A DNA stretch of 64,000 nucleotides from JAGQRJ01 sp041402045 (lineage in GTDB: Bacteria; Planctomycetota; J058), in the NCBI GenBank assembly GCA_041402045.1, contig JAWKSZ010000002.1, forward strand, positions 124,001-188,000, written 5' to 3'. This document shows, piece by piece, positions 46,810 to 55,738 of the stretch. Within the stretch, counting starts at the first letter, position 1. Every line of letters starts with the position of its first letter. Both the position numbers and the translations under genes were made by a program. A model generated the notes under the pieces. It saw only the letters and a list, made by a program, of their open reading frames with translations. It did no database searches and was not told the origin of the DNA.

Positions 46810-47355
46810 GTGACCTGCGGAGCGATCCTGGTCGGCGGGCGCAGCCGCCGCATGGGGCAGGACAAGGCGCGGCTCCCGGGCCCCGACGGGCGCGGGCTCG
46901 CCGCGCGGCTCGACGCGCTCCTCCGGGCGGCTGGGGCCGCAGGGGTGCTGGCCGTGGGCGGCGTGCGCGACCCGGCGCTGGGCCTGCCCTGGATCCCCGA
47001 CCTGCGCTCGGACTGCGGACCGCTGGGCGGGCTCGAGGCCGCCCTCGCTCGGGGCGGAGTGTGGTGGGTCCTCGCCTGCGACCTCGTGGGGCTCGAGGTC
47101 GCCGACCTGCGGCGCCTGCGGGAGGCAGGGGACCCGGCGGTGGCGACGGTGGGCGGCCGCCTGCAACCCTTGTGCGGGGTCTACGGCCCGGCGCAGCTCC
47201 CGCCGCTGCGCGCCGCCCTCGACGCTGGCCGGCGGCGGGCGGTCGAGGTCGTGGCGGGGTGGGACCCTCGCCGGATCGAGCTCCCGGGTCTCGCGAACCT
47301 CAACACCCCCGAGGACTACGCCGGGTGGCTCACGCCGCCGTCGGGCAACGAGTAG
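46810..47355 (+). CDS. mobA: Molybdenum cofactor guanylyltransferase MobA-like
   Basis: 181 residues. MobA attaches GMP to molybdopterin cofactor to give the bis-MGD form. The nucleotidyltransferase signature is AILVGGRSRRMGQDKARLP (GGxSRRMGxDKA), with PLGGLEAAL and the metal site WVLACDLVGLE (CD). ANLNTPEDY is the typical C-terminal motif. The distant moeA in the window supports the pathway. The gene follows the TPR-like gene by 10 bases and precedes rph by 56. Confidence 0.9.
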   Translation: MTCGAILVGGRSRRMGQDKARLPGPDGRGLAARLDALLRAAGAAGVLAVGGVRDPALGLPWIPDLRSDCGPLGGLEAALARGGVWWVLACDLVGLEVADLRRLREAGDPAVATVGGRLQPLCGVYGPAQLPPLRAALDAGRRRAVEVVAGWDPRRIELPGLANLNTPEDYAGWLTPPSGNE

Positions 47356-47411
47356 ACTCCCCCTCACGCGTCGGCTCGCCGCTTCGAGCGAGCCCTCGCG
47401 GCGGAGGTCCC

Positions 47412-48089
47412 GTGCGCGCCGTCTCCTTCACCCGTGGCTTCGTCGACCACCCGGCCGGGAGCTGCCTCGTCAGCTTCGGCGCCACCCGCGTCCTGTGCAC
47501 GGTCTCGGTCGAGGCGTCGGTCCCCCCGTGGCTGCGGGGCAAGGGCCAAGGCTGGCTGACCGCCGAATACGCCATGCTCCCGGGCTCGACCGGCGGCGGG
47601 CGCAAGCGGCGGGAGTTCGGCAAGCGCGACGGGAGGAGCGTAGAGATCCAGCGCCTGATCGGGCGCAGCCTGCGCGCGGCGGTGGACCTCGAGCGGCTGG
47701 GTGAGCGCACCCTGACGGTGGACTGCGACGTGCTCCAGGCCGACGGCGGGACGCGGACCGCCGCGATCAGCGGGGCCTGGGTCGCGCTGCACGACGCCCT
47801 CGGGACCCTGGACCCCGCGGTTCAGCCCGACGCCTACCTCCGGGGTCAGCTCGCCGCGGTCAGCGTGGGGATCTGCGACGACGCCGTGGTGTGCGACCTG
47901 GACTATGCGCTGGACTCGCGGGCCGAGGTCGACATGAACGTGGTGGGGCTCGACGCCCAGCTCGTCGAGGTCCAGGGGACCGGGGAGCAGGGGACCTTCG
48001 ACCGGCGCCAGCTCGACGCGCTCCTCGACGCGGCCCAGGCGGGGATCGCCGAGATCCAGCGCGTCCAGCGCGAGGCCCTCGGCCTGTAG
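47412..48089 (+). CDS. rph: Ribonuclease PH, short N-terminus
   Basis: 225 residues from GTG at 47412. RNase PH trims tRNA 3' ends by phosphorolysis. VSFTRGFVDHPAGSCLVSFGATRVLCTVSVE, GWLTAEYAMLPGST, RSVEIQRLIGRSLRAAVDL, LTVDCDVLQADGGTRTAAISG and CDLDYALDSRAEVDMNVV match the family closely, including the phosphate-site and catalytic Asp blocks. The usual first about 12 residues with the RxDGR motif are missing, either from a later start or from an indel just upstream. Confidence 0.93.
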   Translation: MRAVSFTRGFVDHPAGSCLVSFGATRVLCTVSVEASVPPWLRGKGQGWLTAEYAMLPGSTGGGRKRREFGKRDGRSVEIQRLIGRSLRAAVDLERLGERTLTVDCDVLQADGGTRTAAISGAWVALHDALGTLDPAVQPDAYLRGQLAAVSVGICDDAVVCDLDYALDSRAEVDMNVVGLDAQLVEVQGTGEQGTFDRRQLDALLDAAQAGIAEIQRVQREALGL

Positions 48090-48426
48090 CCCGACCGCTC
48101 GGCTCGGTCGCACGCTCCGTTCCACTCTTTCGAAACGCCCAGGATGGGCGTCCGGGGCAAGTCCTTTGCTGGCGGACCGCTCCGGCCAGACAGCGCCGCG
48201 ATGAGTCGATCTGCTTCCCAATTTCGGGTTGTGCAAAGAAGCAGCCTGGTGGGAGGCGCGCGCAACTACAGCATTCGTGGAAGCCGTTGCTTTGGTCCGG
48301 TTTATGCTTTTTTGATTTTTGAACGCCAGGTAATGGGACGCAGCGGCGTCCAGATCCTGGAGACCGCGCGTGACTGGGTGCAACCTCGGGGTCGCACGCG
48401 CGGCGAAAACGACTAAGGAGAACGTC
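48090..48426. other. Intergenic region between rph and the lamin-tail lipoprotein gene
   Basis: No gene is convincing. A hairpin ACGCCCA-GGA-TGGGCGT (48136-48152) can end rph transcription. The AT-rich patch at 48285-48325 (TTGCTTTGGTCCGGTTTATG then a T run) is the likely promoter area. A second dyad GGACGC-AGCG-GCGTCC lies at 48336-48351 in the expected 5' leader. Confidence 0.45.
48136..48152 (+). terminator. Hairpin after rph
   Basis: A 7-bp perfect stem with a GGA loop lies 47 bases after the rph stop. It lacks a T tract, so this is a tentative terminator. Confidence 0.4.
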
Positions 48427-49836
48427 TTGAAGGTCAACATGCGTCTGGCGGGGGTCTTGGCACTGAGCTTGGCCGCTCTCATGAGCGGCTGCGGCGACAA
48501 GCAGCCCAAGGCCAACGGGACCACCACCGCGCCCGTCACCTCGAACAACAACAACAACAACTCGGCGGCCTCGGCCTCTCAGGTGGCCCCCCCGGCCACC
48601 ACCGCCAACCCGGGCCCCGACCTCGTGGCCTTCGTGCTGCGGATCGACGCCGTGACCGCGGTGGAGTTCCAGGGCGTGACGATCACCGCCTCGGGCACCC
48701 TCGACGAGTCCGTGGACATTGGCGAGGTGAAGCTGGTCGGTGACGACAACAGCAACGGCGCCTACGACGCGGGCGAGCCCGACATGGCCGTGGTCGCGAC
48801 CCCGGCCTTCGCCACCGACAACGGCACCGTGGCCCTCGCCCCGGCGACCCCGGTGACGATCGCCGCCGGCGCCAGCCTGCAAATGCTGGTGGTGGCCGAG
48901 GTCACCGGCGGCAACGGTCAGACCGTGCAGTTCGATATCGCCGCCGACACCGACGTCGCGATCGTCGACGCCAACGGCGCCGTGATCCCTGGCGGCACCT
49001 TCCCGATCCCCGGCTCGCCGATCACGATCGGCACCGCGCTGCCCCCGGCCGCGGACCACGTGCTGTTCACCGAGGTGGTCTGGAACACCGGGACCAGCAC
49101 CGCCAACCCCGGCGACTTCATTGAGATCCACAACCCCACCGCGGCGGCCGTGGACCTCAGCACCTACTACATCACCGACGCCAACCAGAGCACCGTCTCG
49201 GGCAGCTACGCCGACCTCCCCGGCTTCCCCGGCAACGGCTCGAAGCTCGGCCTGGCCAACGACCTGTTCGACTTCGTGATCCAGTTCCCCCCGGGCAGCT
49301 CGATCGCCTCGGGCGCCACGGTCACGATCGCGGTGGACGGCGCCGGCTTCGCGACCACCTACGGCATGGACGCGGACTACTGCATCTGGGGCGCCGCGGG
49401 CACCACGGTGCAAATGCTGAACTTCCAATACGCCACCGATAACTTCACCCAGGCGCCGCCTGCGGGCGCGAGCGTCTGGCACTGGCCGGGTGAGAAGCTG
49501 GCGTTGTTCACCTGGGACGGCGCGAGCGACCTCGTCCAGGACGTGGACATCGTCCAGTGCCAGGGCCTGATCACCGGCGCCGCGACCGACAAGACCGGGA
49601 TCTCGGTCGACGGCCCCGACGCCAACGCGACCCCGACGGCCTACCAGGCCGACACCGCCGAGGCGGCTCAGGCCTTGATCCCCCTCGCCGGCGGGCTGAT
49701 CACCCAGCGCGTCGACATGCTGGAGACCGGTGAGGTCAAGACCGGCGGCAACGGGATCTCCGGCAACGACGAGACCTCGGAGCCCCTGGACCAGACCTGG
49801 GCCACCGCGACCGTCCCGACCCCGGGCCAGCCCTAG
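48427..49836 (+). CDS. Secreted lipoprotein with lamin-tail domain
   Basis: 469 residues from TTG at 48427, chosen because AAGGAG ends six bases before it; the in-frame ATG at 48439 is too far from any ribosome site. Lipobox LAALMSGC-GDK, then an Asn/Thr/Ser linker (SNNNNNNSAAS). Residues about 60-190 form a beta domain (GEVKLVGDDNSNGAYDAGEPD, Ca-binding-like). From about 205 a lamin-tail domain starts: HVLFTEVVWNTGTSTANPGDFIEIHNPT and DLSTYYITDANQ. Lamin-tail modules occur in secreted bacterial proteins, often for surface or DNA-related binding. Codon use is regular. Confidence 0.82.
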   Translation: MKVNMRLAGVLALSLAALMSGCGDKQPKANGTTTAPVTSNNNNNNSAASASQVAPPATTANPGPDLVAFVLRIDAVTAVEFQGVTITASGTLDESVDIGEVKLVGDDNSNGAYDAGEPDMAVVATPAFATDNGTVALAPATPVTIAAGASLQMLVVAEVTGGNGQTVQFDIAADTDVAIVDANGAVIPGGTFPIPGSPITIGTALPPAADHVLFTEVVWNTGTSTANPGDFIEIHNPTAAAVDLSTYYITDANQSTVSGSYADLPGFPGNGSKLGLANDLFDFVIQFPPGSSIASGATVTIAVDGAGFATTYGMDADYCIWGAAGTTVQMLNFQYATDNFTQAPPAGASVWHWPGEKLALFTWDGASDLVQDVDIVQCQGLITGAATDKTGISVDGPDANATPTAYQADTAEAAQALIPLAGGLITQRVDMLETGEVKTGGNGISGNDETSEPLDQTWATATVPTPGQP

Positions 49837-50342
49837 TCTCGAGGGGCTCCCTGGAGCCTCGGCTCGAGAACCGAGCGACCCCTGCGAGCGGCCCTTCGGG
49901 GCCGCTCGTGCGCTTGGTTCGATCCGCGGGGGGCGAACGCAGGGACGACGATCGGGTGGGGGGGGATCCGCGGCCAACACCTGGTGAGGCAGAGGCGTAT
50001 CGGATACAAAGGACGCGAGGAGAGCAGCCCGGGTGCCGTGCCGAGTCCAACCTGGGCTCGAGTCCAAAACACGGCCGCGCGCGATGGTTTGAGCCGGGCT
50101 GCTCTTCTCGCTGCCGAGCCCTTCGACCCGACGCTCCTAGAGTCGTCGTTCGCGGTCACAGGGCCGTCACCGGCGAATGATTTCCACGTCATATCCCATT
50201 GGTGCGTAAAGGCTTTGCGGATGGCGTCGACACCCCACGCCGCTCCCTGTCACGCGCGACCCTGGAATTCCTCCGAGATCCTCGCGCAGAGCGATCGCTG
50301 CGATCCCTGCGCGGCCGGTGAAACCAGGTAGAGTCCTAGGTC
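49837..50342. other. 500-base intergenic region with hairpins
   Basis: No gene found. It holds the terminator at 49885-49908 and a 12-bp perfect inverted repeat, AGAGCAGCCCGG at 50021-50032 with CCGGGCTGCTCT at 50094-50105, around a 61-base spacer. The remainder (50110-50342) shows no recognised motif. Confidence 0.45.
49885..49908 (+). terminator. Strong TTCG-loop terminator
   Basis: A perfect 10-bp stem CGAGCGGCCC / GGGCCGCTCG closed by a TTCG tetraloop lies 48 bases after the lamin-tail gene stop. This loop gives exceptional stability. Only a partial T tract (CGCTTGGTTC) follows. Confidence 0.72.
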
Positions 50343-50939
50343 ATGAACGCACCCACGGCCCCCACGACCCAGCCCACGATCACCTGCGACGCGTGCCAGG
50401 CCGCGGTGCCGATCGGCAGCAAGCGCGTGGGCGACTCGCTGAGCTGCAGCGGGTGCAAGGCGCTGATCGTGATCACCCGCAGCCGGGTCAAGGGCGAGCT
50501 GCCCGTCGCCCGCCGAACCGCGGGGCTCGACGGCCAGGAGCGGCAGAGTGTGGTGGACACCCTGCGCCGGATCCAGCTCCGCCGCCTGGGGCGCTCGACC
50601 CAGCACGTCTCGCTCTACCCCAACTGGGCGGTGTTCGTCGCGGGCGTGCAGTTCTACCTGGCCGGGATCCTGGCGGGGGAGAACCTGCGCGCGCTCGGCC
50701 TCGAGCGCGAGGGGCGGCGCCTGCGCACCCTCGGCGTCGTCAGCTACGTCGTCCTCGCCGCGCTCGTGCTGGCGGAGCTGATCTGGCTCGGCGACACGAT
50801 CCCGCGCTGGGTGAACCTGGTGGTCCTGGGCGGGATTCCGCTGCTGATGGCGCTCTACTTCACCAACGCCCAGGCGCGCCCGACCGAGGCGGCTCGTGAG
50901 GCGGGCGCGTCCCCACCTCCGTGGTGCTCCCGCTGCTGA
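50343..50939 (+). CDS. Zinc-ribbon membrane protein, frame shifted near the 3' end
   Basis: The first 190 residues are clean. An N-terminal zinc ribbon (CDACQ ... CSGCK, residues 16-41) is followed by a cytoplasmic linker and helices WAVFVAGVQFYLAGILAGE, LGVVSYVVLAALVLAELIWL and WVNLVVLGGIPLLMALYF. Past about 50,915 the frame shifts: the next frame gives VVLPLLIGL and ITQAFAVWFL-like segments to about 50,990, so a fourth helix is probably lost from this reading. No family is recognised. Confidence 0.6.
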   Translation: MNAPTAPTTQPTITCDACQAAVPIGSKRVGDSLSCSGCKALIVITRSRVKGELPVARRTAGLDGQERQSVVDTLRRIQLRRLGRSTQHVSLYPNWAVFVAGVQFYLAGILAGENLRALGLEREGRRLRTLGVVSYVVLAALVLAELIWLGDTIPRWVNLVVLGGIPLLMALYFTNAQARPTEAAREAGASPPPWCSRC

Positions 50940-51369
50940 TCGGCCTGGATCCTGGCGATCACCCAGGCCTTCGCGTCTGGTTCCTCAAGCCCAATTGGAC
51001 CGGCCAGCCGCGAGCCGCTTCGCGGCCCTCACCCTCGCCAAAACGCCGTCAGCCAGGGCTCCGTCCTTACCCTCGCCCTCGGGGCAAAGCCCCCGGGCTC
51101 ACCCCCAGTAGCTGCGCGCGCTCTGCGCGCGCTGCGCGCTCGCGGCTGACGCCGCTCGCAGGCGGTCCGCCCGCGCCGCCCGCCTGCCCGCGCTGACGGC
51201 TCCGCCCGCTCCGCCCGCGCCGGGGGCGGGCAGATGCCTCTTGAACCGCAGAGGCGTCGAGAGCGCATAGGGCACGGGCAGAGCCGCGGGATCCTCGACG
51301 TTGAGCGGAGGCTCCGCTCGCGCGACGGCGAGCGCTGCCGCGGCGGAGCATGGGCGCGCCGACAGGGAG

Positions 51370-51588
51370 GTTCTACCGCCAAGGACGCCAAGGTCGCCAA
51401 GGCTCCGCTCGACGTTACCGTTGCGGGTGAATCGGGGAGAGAGGTGGGATAGCTCCGCACGGTCAGGCATGTGCCCGGTTGCCCGCACACGAGCTCGCCT
51501 CAGCGAAGCACTACTCCTCTCCGGCTCCGTGCGGAGCGACGGCGCCTGTGCGGAGCCTTGGCGTCCTTGGCGTCCTTGGCGGTAGAAC
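51370..51588. repeat. 38-bp inverted repeats of the CCAAGGACGCCAAGG type
   Basis: The arms at 51370-51407 and 51551-51588 are reverse complements with a single mismatch. Each arm is itself periodic, with CGCCAAGGA units of about 9 bases ending in a GGTTCTACCG-type edge. The 143 bases between carry no ORF with family similarity. The layout resembles a small non-autonomous mobile element or a long-stem structured RNA. Confidence 0.7.
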
Positions 51589-51719
51589 TCTTGCGCCGGA
51601 GACGACGCGCCTCGCGAGGCGCCGGCGCGAACGCCCTCGACAGCGCGGAGCCCCGGGTCCTTGGCGGTAGAACTCTTGCGCCGAGACGACGCGCCTCGCG
51701 AGGCGCCGGCGCGAACGCC
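51572..51719 (+). repeat. Direct repeat, two copies of about 64 bp
   Basis: Copies at 51572-51635 and 51657-51719 (period 85) are identical except for one extra base in the first. Each starts with GTCCTTGGCGGTAGAACTCT and contains the 16-base palindrome GCGCCTCGCGAGGCGC. The first copy includes part of the right inverted-repeat arm. Confidence 0.75.
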
Positions 51720-51801
51720 TTCCGTCCTCGTCGAGCTCAGCGAGGTGGGGGCACCACACCGTGGACCCAGAGCGTAGAATCCGCGCACCTTGGGAGGCTC
51801 C

Positions 51802-53514
51802 GTGACCACTGTCCTCGGGCTCAACTGCTTCCACGCCGACGCCGCGGCCGCCCTCGTGCAGGACGGGCGCGTGGTCGCGGCGGCGGAGGAGGAGCGCTTC
51901 AACCGGATCAAGCACTCCGCGGGGTTCCCGCTCGAGGCGGTGCGCTACTGCCTGGCGCAGGGCGGTGTGGAGCTGCAGGAGCTCGACGCGATCGCGGTGG
52001 GCGCCAAGCCGATCGAGCACGTCCAGGAGGAGATCCTGCAGATCCTCTCCGGCCGGCCGAACTACTCGCGGCAGATCCAGAAGCGCCTCGACGCCGTGGC
52101 GCGCTTTCGCGACGTGCGCGCGATCCTGGCCCGCGAGTTCGGGATCGGGAAGGACGAGATCCCGCGGCTGGAGGAGGTCCCGCACCACCTGAGTCACGTG
52201 GCGTCGGCCTACTTCCTCTCGGGCTACCCCGACGCGGCGCTGCTGAGCGTGGACGGGTTCGGCGACTTCTGCTCGACCTACCTCGCGCGCGCCGAGGGCA
52301 AGACGATCGAGCCGGTCGCGCGGGTGACCTTCCCGCACTCCCTGGGGATCCTCTACACCATGGTCACCCAGTTCCTCGGCTTCGGGCGCTACGGCGACGA
52401 GGGCAAGGTCATGGGCCTCGCCGCGCTGGGCCAGCCGGTCTACCGCGACCGCCTGGGCCAGATCCTGCGCCTGCGCGAGGGCGGGCTGTTCGACCTCGAC
52501 CCCACCTACTTCACCCACCCGGTCTACGGGATCGACATGATCTGGGAGGACCGGGTCCCCGCGGTGGAGGACTGCTTCAGCGAGCGCATGCTCGAGGTGT
52601 TCGGGCCTCCGCGGCACCGCTACGCCGACTTCAGCGTGCGCGACCGCGACCTGGCCGCGTCGGTGCAGTCGCTGCTCGAGGACGGGATCATGCACGTCGT
52701 GCGCCGGCTGCGTGAGCTGGTCCCCGACACCAAGAGCCTGTGCTACTCGGGCGGGGTCGCGCTCAACTGTGTGGCCAACAGCCGGATCCGGCGCTCGAAG
52801 CTGTTCGAGAACATCTTCATTCCCTCCGCCCCGAACGACGCGGGGACCGCCGTCGGCAGCGCGCTGGTCGTGGGCGGGCAGGGCGAGGCCGTGCAGGTCA
52901 ACCAAGCGCGCCTGGGACCGGCCTACGCGGCCCACGAGATCGAGCAGGCCCTCGAGGGCTCGGGGCTGCGCTACCGCCGCTCGTCGTCGATCCACGAGGA
53001 GGTCGCGGAGCTGCTCGAGCAGGGCAAGGTCGTGGGCTGGTTCCGCGGGCGCATGGAGTTCGGCCCCCGCGCGCTGGGCGGGCGCTCGATCCTGGCGGAC
53101 CCGCGCCGCTCCGACATGCGCGAGGTGCTCAACACCCGGGTCAAGTTCCGCGAGACCTTCCGCCCCTTCGCGGCCTCGGTGCTCCGCGAGCGCCAGTCGG
53201 AGTTCTTCGCCGCGGACTGGGACTCGCCCTTCATGCAGTACGCGGTGGAGGTCCTCCCCGAGAAGCGCCAGGTGATCCCGGCAGTGGTCCACTCCGACGG
53301 CACCTGTCGCTTCCAGACCATCGACCAGGAGTCGACCCCGGACCTGCACCGCCTGATCAGCGCCTTCTGCGCGCGGACCGACGTGCCCCTCCTGCTCAAC
53401 ACCTCGTTCAACGAGAACGAGCCGATCGTGTGCTCCCCGGCGGACGCCCTCGACTGCTTCGTGTCCACCAAGCTCGACGCCCTGGTCCTCGACGACTTCC
53501 TGGTCCTGAGGTGA
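51802..53514 (+). CDS. Carbamoyltransferase, NodU/CmcH family
   Basis: 570 residues from GTG at 51802 (GGGAGG at 51792-51797). Enzymes of this family transfer a carbamoyl group from carbamoyl phosphate, through carbamoyl-adenylate, to a hydroxyl on a sugar, antibiotic or similar acceptor. Visible hallmarks: LGLNCFHADAAAALVQDG, AAAEEERFNRIKH, HHLSHVASAYF (metal His), LSVDGFGDF, then CYSGGVALNCVANSRI (nucleotide site), GWFRGRMEFGPRALGGRSILADPR and LLNTSFNENEPIVC. The stop overlaps an SNase-like lipoprotein gene by GTGA. No biosynthetic cluster is adjacent, so the acceptor is unknown. Confidence 0.92.
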   Translation: MTTVLGLNCFHADAAAALVQDGRVVAAAEEERFNRIKHSAGFPLEAVRYCLAQGGVELQELDAIAVGAKPIEHVQEEILQILSGRPNYSRQIQKRLDAVARFRDVRAILAREFGIGKDEIPRLEEVPHHLSHVASAYFLSGYPDAALLSVDGFGDFCSTYLARAEGKTIEPVARVTFPHSLGILYTMVTQFLGFGRYGDEGKVMGLAALGQPVYRDRLGQILRLREGGLFDLDPTYFTHPVYGIDMIWEDRVPAVEDCFSERMLEVFGPPRHRYADFSVRDRDLAASVQSLLEDGIMHVVRRLRELVPDTKSLCYSGGVALNCVANSRIRRSKLFENIFIPSAPNDAGTAVGSALVVGGQGEAVQVNQARLGPAYAAHEIEQALEGSGLRYRRSSSIHEEVAELLEQGKVVGWFRGRMEFGPRALGGRSILADPRRSDMREVLNTRVKFRETFRPFAASVLRERQSEFFAADWDSPFMQYAVEVLPEKRQVIPAVVHSDGTCRFQTIDQESTPDLHRLISAFCARTDVPLLLNTSFNENEPIVCSPADALDCFVSTKLDALVLDDFLVLR

Positions 53515-54329
53515 GCGGGGGGCGCGCGGCCCTCGTCGGCCTGGCCCTGCTCGCGGGCTGCGCGAGCGGACCCGACCCCGACTCCTTCGAGTCGCGGCTG
53601 ATCGAGCTCGAGCGCAAGCTCGCGAGCGTCCAGCGCCAACTCGGCGCGCAGGCTGGGCTCGAGGCGCGGCTCGAGGTGCTCGAGGCCGCCCTCGAGGCGC
53701 CCGCCCCGCTGGAGCCCCTCCTGGACCGGGTCCTGCTCCTCGAAGCCGAGGTCCAACGCCTGAACGCCGCGGCGCGGACGCCCGCCGAGGGCTCGGCGAC
53801 CGCCTCCCCCGACGAGGCGCCCGCGCTGATCCGACCGCCCGGGGCGGTGGCCCCCCCGCCCACGAGCGAGTTCGTGCAGCCCCTGAGCCTGGCCTCGGGC
53901 GGGCTGCTCATGCTCCAGACCGAGGCGGGGCTCGTGCGCCTGCGCCTGCGGGGGATCGAGGTGCCTCAGGAGGCGCGGACCTACGCCGACGAGCCGGTGC
54001 TCCGCGAGCGCCACGCCCAGGCCTTCGGGGCGCAGGCCGTCGCGGGCGACGACGCCTACCGCGCCAGCCGCGACCAGCTCGCGGCGCTGCTCTCGGGGGT
54101 GCGCCTGCGCCTGGAGTACGGCGACGAGCCCCCGTCGACCGACGCCGTGCTGGACGCCTACCTGATCGCGGAGCGCGGCCCCCAGGAGACCTTCGACGTG
54201 GGCGCCGCCATGATCCGCCTGGGCTACGCCGTGGCGCGCGAAGGCCACCCCCGCGAGGCGCGCTACCGCGGGCTGGAAGAGGGCGCCCGCGGGGCCAAGC
54301 GCGGGCTGTTCGCCGGAGCCGGGGAATAA
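53511..54329 (+). CDS. Lipoprotein with coiled coil and degenerate SNase-like domain
   Basis: 272 residues. Lipobox LALLAGC-ASG. Residues 25-85 form a Leu-rich coiled coil (SRLIELERKLASVQRQLGAQ). A Pro linker leads to a C-terminal domain that follows the staphylococcal nuclease-like order: VRLRLRGIEVPQEA, LAALLSGVRLRLEYGD, DAVLDAYLI, and GYAVAREGHPREARYRGLEEGARGAKRGLF. The last block is typical, but the catalytic Arg of the DRYGR motif is missing, so nuclease activity is doubtful. GTG start overlapping the carbamoyltransferase stop. Confidence 0.7.
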   Translation: MSGGRAALVGLALLAGCASGPDPDSFESRLIELERKLASVQRQLGAQAGLEARLEVLEAALEAPAPLEPLLDRVLLLEAEVQRLNAAARTPAEGSATASPDEAPALIRPPGAVAPPPTSEFVQPLSLASGGLLMLQTEAGLVRLRLRGIEVPQEARTYADEPVLRERHAQAFGAQAVAGDDAYRASRDQLAALLSGVRLRLEYGDEPPSTDAVLDAYLIAERGPQETFDVGAAMIRLGYAVAREGHPREARYRGLEEGARGAKRGLFAGAGE

Positions 54330-54366
54330 TCCCGGCGCCGCGCGCGCTGGAACCACAGGAGGCCCC

Positions 54367-55159
54367 GTGCACCGCTCGTCCCCCAGTCTGCTCCTGGCTC
54401 TGACCTGCGCCCTCGCGGGCTGCAACCCCCCGGAGGTCGAGAGCCGCGAGGCCTTCGCCGATCCCGCGCCGGGCGCCGGGGCGACCCTGGACCACGCGGC
54501 GTTCGACGCGCTGTTGAAGCGCGTCGTGCGCGGCAGCGGGGTCGACTACGCTGCCCTGGCGGCCGACCCGGCGCCCCTCGACGCCTACCTCGAGAGCTTG
54601 GCGGGGGCGGACTTCGACGCGCTCTCCCGGGACGGGAAGCTGGCGTTCCTGATCAACGCCTACAACGCCTGCACCCTGCGCTTGATCCTCGACCACTCAC
54701 CAGCTGGACTCGATCAAGACATTCCTCCGCCGAGCGCCGGACCGCCGAGCGCTGGTCGCCCATGGGCAAGTCCGTATCGACGCCCTCGAGCACGAGCACT
54801 GCGGGCCAAGTTCCAGGAGCCGCGGATCCACTTCGCGATCAACTGCGCCAGCGTGAGCTGCCTGCCCCTGCGGGCTGGCGCCCACCTCGAGGCCCTCGAG
54901 GCCCAGCTCGGCCAGGATCAAGCCCGGATCGGCACGCGAGCCCGACCTGGCTGCGCCACGACCCGGAGGCCAACACCCTCTGGAGCTGACCAAGCTCTAC
55001 GAGTGGTTCGCCGGGGACTTCGAGCAGGCCGCAGGGAGCGTGCTCGCGTTCGTGGCGCGCTACGCCCCGGAGGTCGCCGCAGCGGTCGAGGCCGGCAAGA
55101 GTCCCAGCATTAGTTACCTGGACTACGACTGGAGCCTCAACCGCGCCCCGGAGAAGTGA
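54367..55159 (+). CDS. DUF547 lipoprotein, frame broken by indels
   Basis: About 264 residues after correction. GTG start; lipobox LTCALAGC-NPP. DUF547 hallmarks are seen across frames: VDYAALAADPAPLDAYL, LAFLINAYNACTLRLIL (the core helix), then RALVAHGQVRIDALEHEHLRAKF-like, EPRIHFAINCASVSCLPL (the conserved CASxSCP motif) and ISYLDYDWSLN at the C-terminus. The Cys pair resembles a thiol-active site, but activity is unproven. Indels at about 54,705 and 54,960 are probably sequencing errors. Confidence 0.75.
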
Positions 55160-55191
55160 GCGCCCGGGCCTGGTGCGCTACACTCCCAGGC

Positions 55192-55738
55192 ATGGTGCGC
55201 AGGTGGAGTGAAGAGGAGCGCCGCTTCAAGGCGGCCTACGACGCGATCGAGCGGGTGATCGAGGATCGCTACGGGCTGCCCGTGGTGATCACCGACGTGC
55301 TCGACCCCAACACCGGCGACTTCGACGGGGCCGAGATCAAGCTCGACTACCAGAACCTCGCCGGGAGATGGTTCTGTTCGTGCTCGCCCACCTGTTCGGG
55401 CACACACCGTGCAGTGGTCGGTGATCGAGCGCGCCCGCGAGCTGGGATCACCCTACGCCACGGTGGCCCCGCCGGACGAGCTGTTCGAGGCGGTGCGCGT
55501 CTACGAGCGCGACGCTTCGCGCCTGGCGCTGCAGCTGTTCCACGAAGCGGGCGTGCGCGACTGACGGCCGCCCAGCGACTGGCCGCCGCGGACCGGGAAA
55601 GAGCCACTGAGCATTTCTACCGCACGGGAGAGCGGGTCGACTTCCGCCAGTTCTACGAGCCGGGGAGCCCCGTGTTGACCCTGCTCGAGATCCCGGCCTT
55701 CACGCCCAAGCGCTGGTCTCTCGCGCTTCAGCTTCTAG
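55192..55738 (+). CDS. Hypothetical protein with HLFGH motif, frame broken by indels
   Basis: ATG at 55192. The first 55 residues are clean: MVRRWSEEERRFKAAYDAIE, then DRYGLPVVITDVLDPNTGDFDGAEIKLD. Joining frames gives MVLFVLAHLFGHTVQWSVIE, SPYATVAPPDELFEAVRVYERDASRLALQL, FYRTGERVDFRQFYEPGSPVL and a short Phe-rich end at about 55,738. The two His in AHLFGH and upstream acidic residues recall ImmA/IrrE-like zinc peptidases (HExxH-type), but a Glu is missing. Identity is uncertain. Confidence 0.45.

Larger units (their letters stand above)
51000..51801. other. Repeat-rich noncoding island
   Basis: No credible gene. It contains a 38-bp inverted repeat pair with one mismatch (51370-51407 and 51551-51588), a direct repeat of about 64 bases (51572-51635 and 51657-51719) and, at 51244-51272, a CCGCAGAGGCGTCGAGAGCG motif like the CGCAGAG-type repeats spread through many bacterial genomes. 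See the separate repeat entries. Confidence 0.6.

Noticed and set aside
51572..51719. Possible CRISPR remnant
   Set aside because: Only two copies, repeat length about 64, no cas genes nearby, and the repeat overlaps an inverted-repeat arm.
51067..51911. Minus-strand frames in the repeat island
   Set aside because: They run through inverted and direct repeats and have no family similarity.
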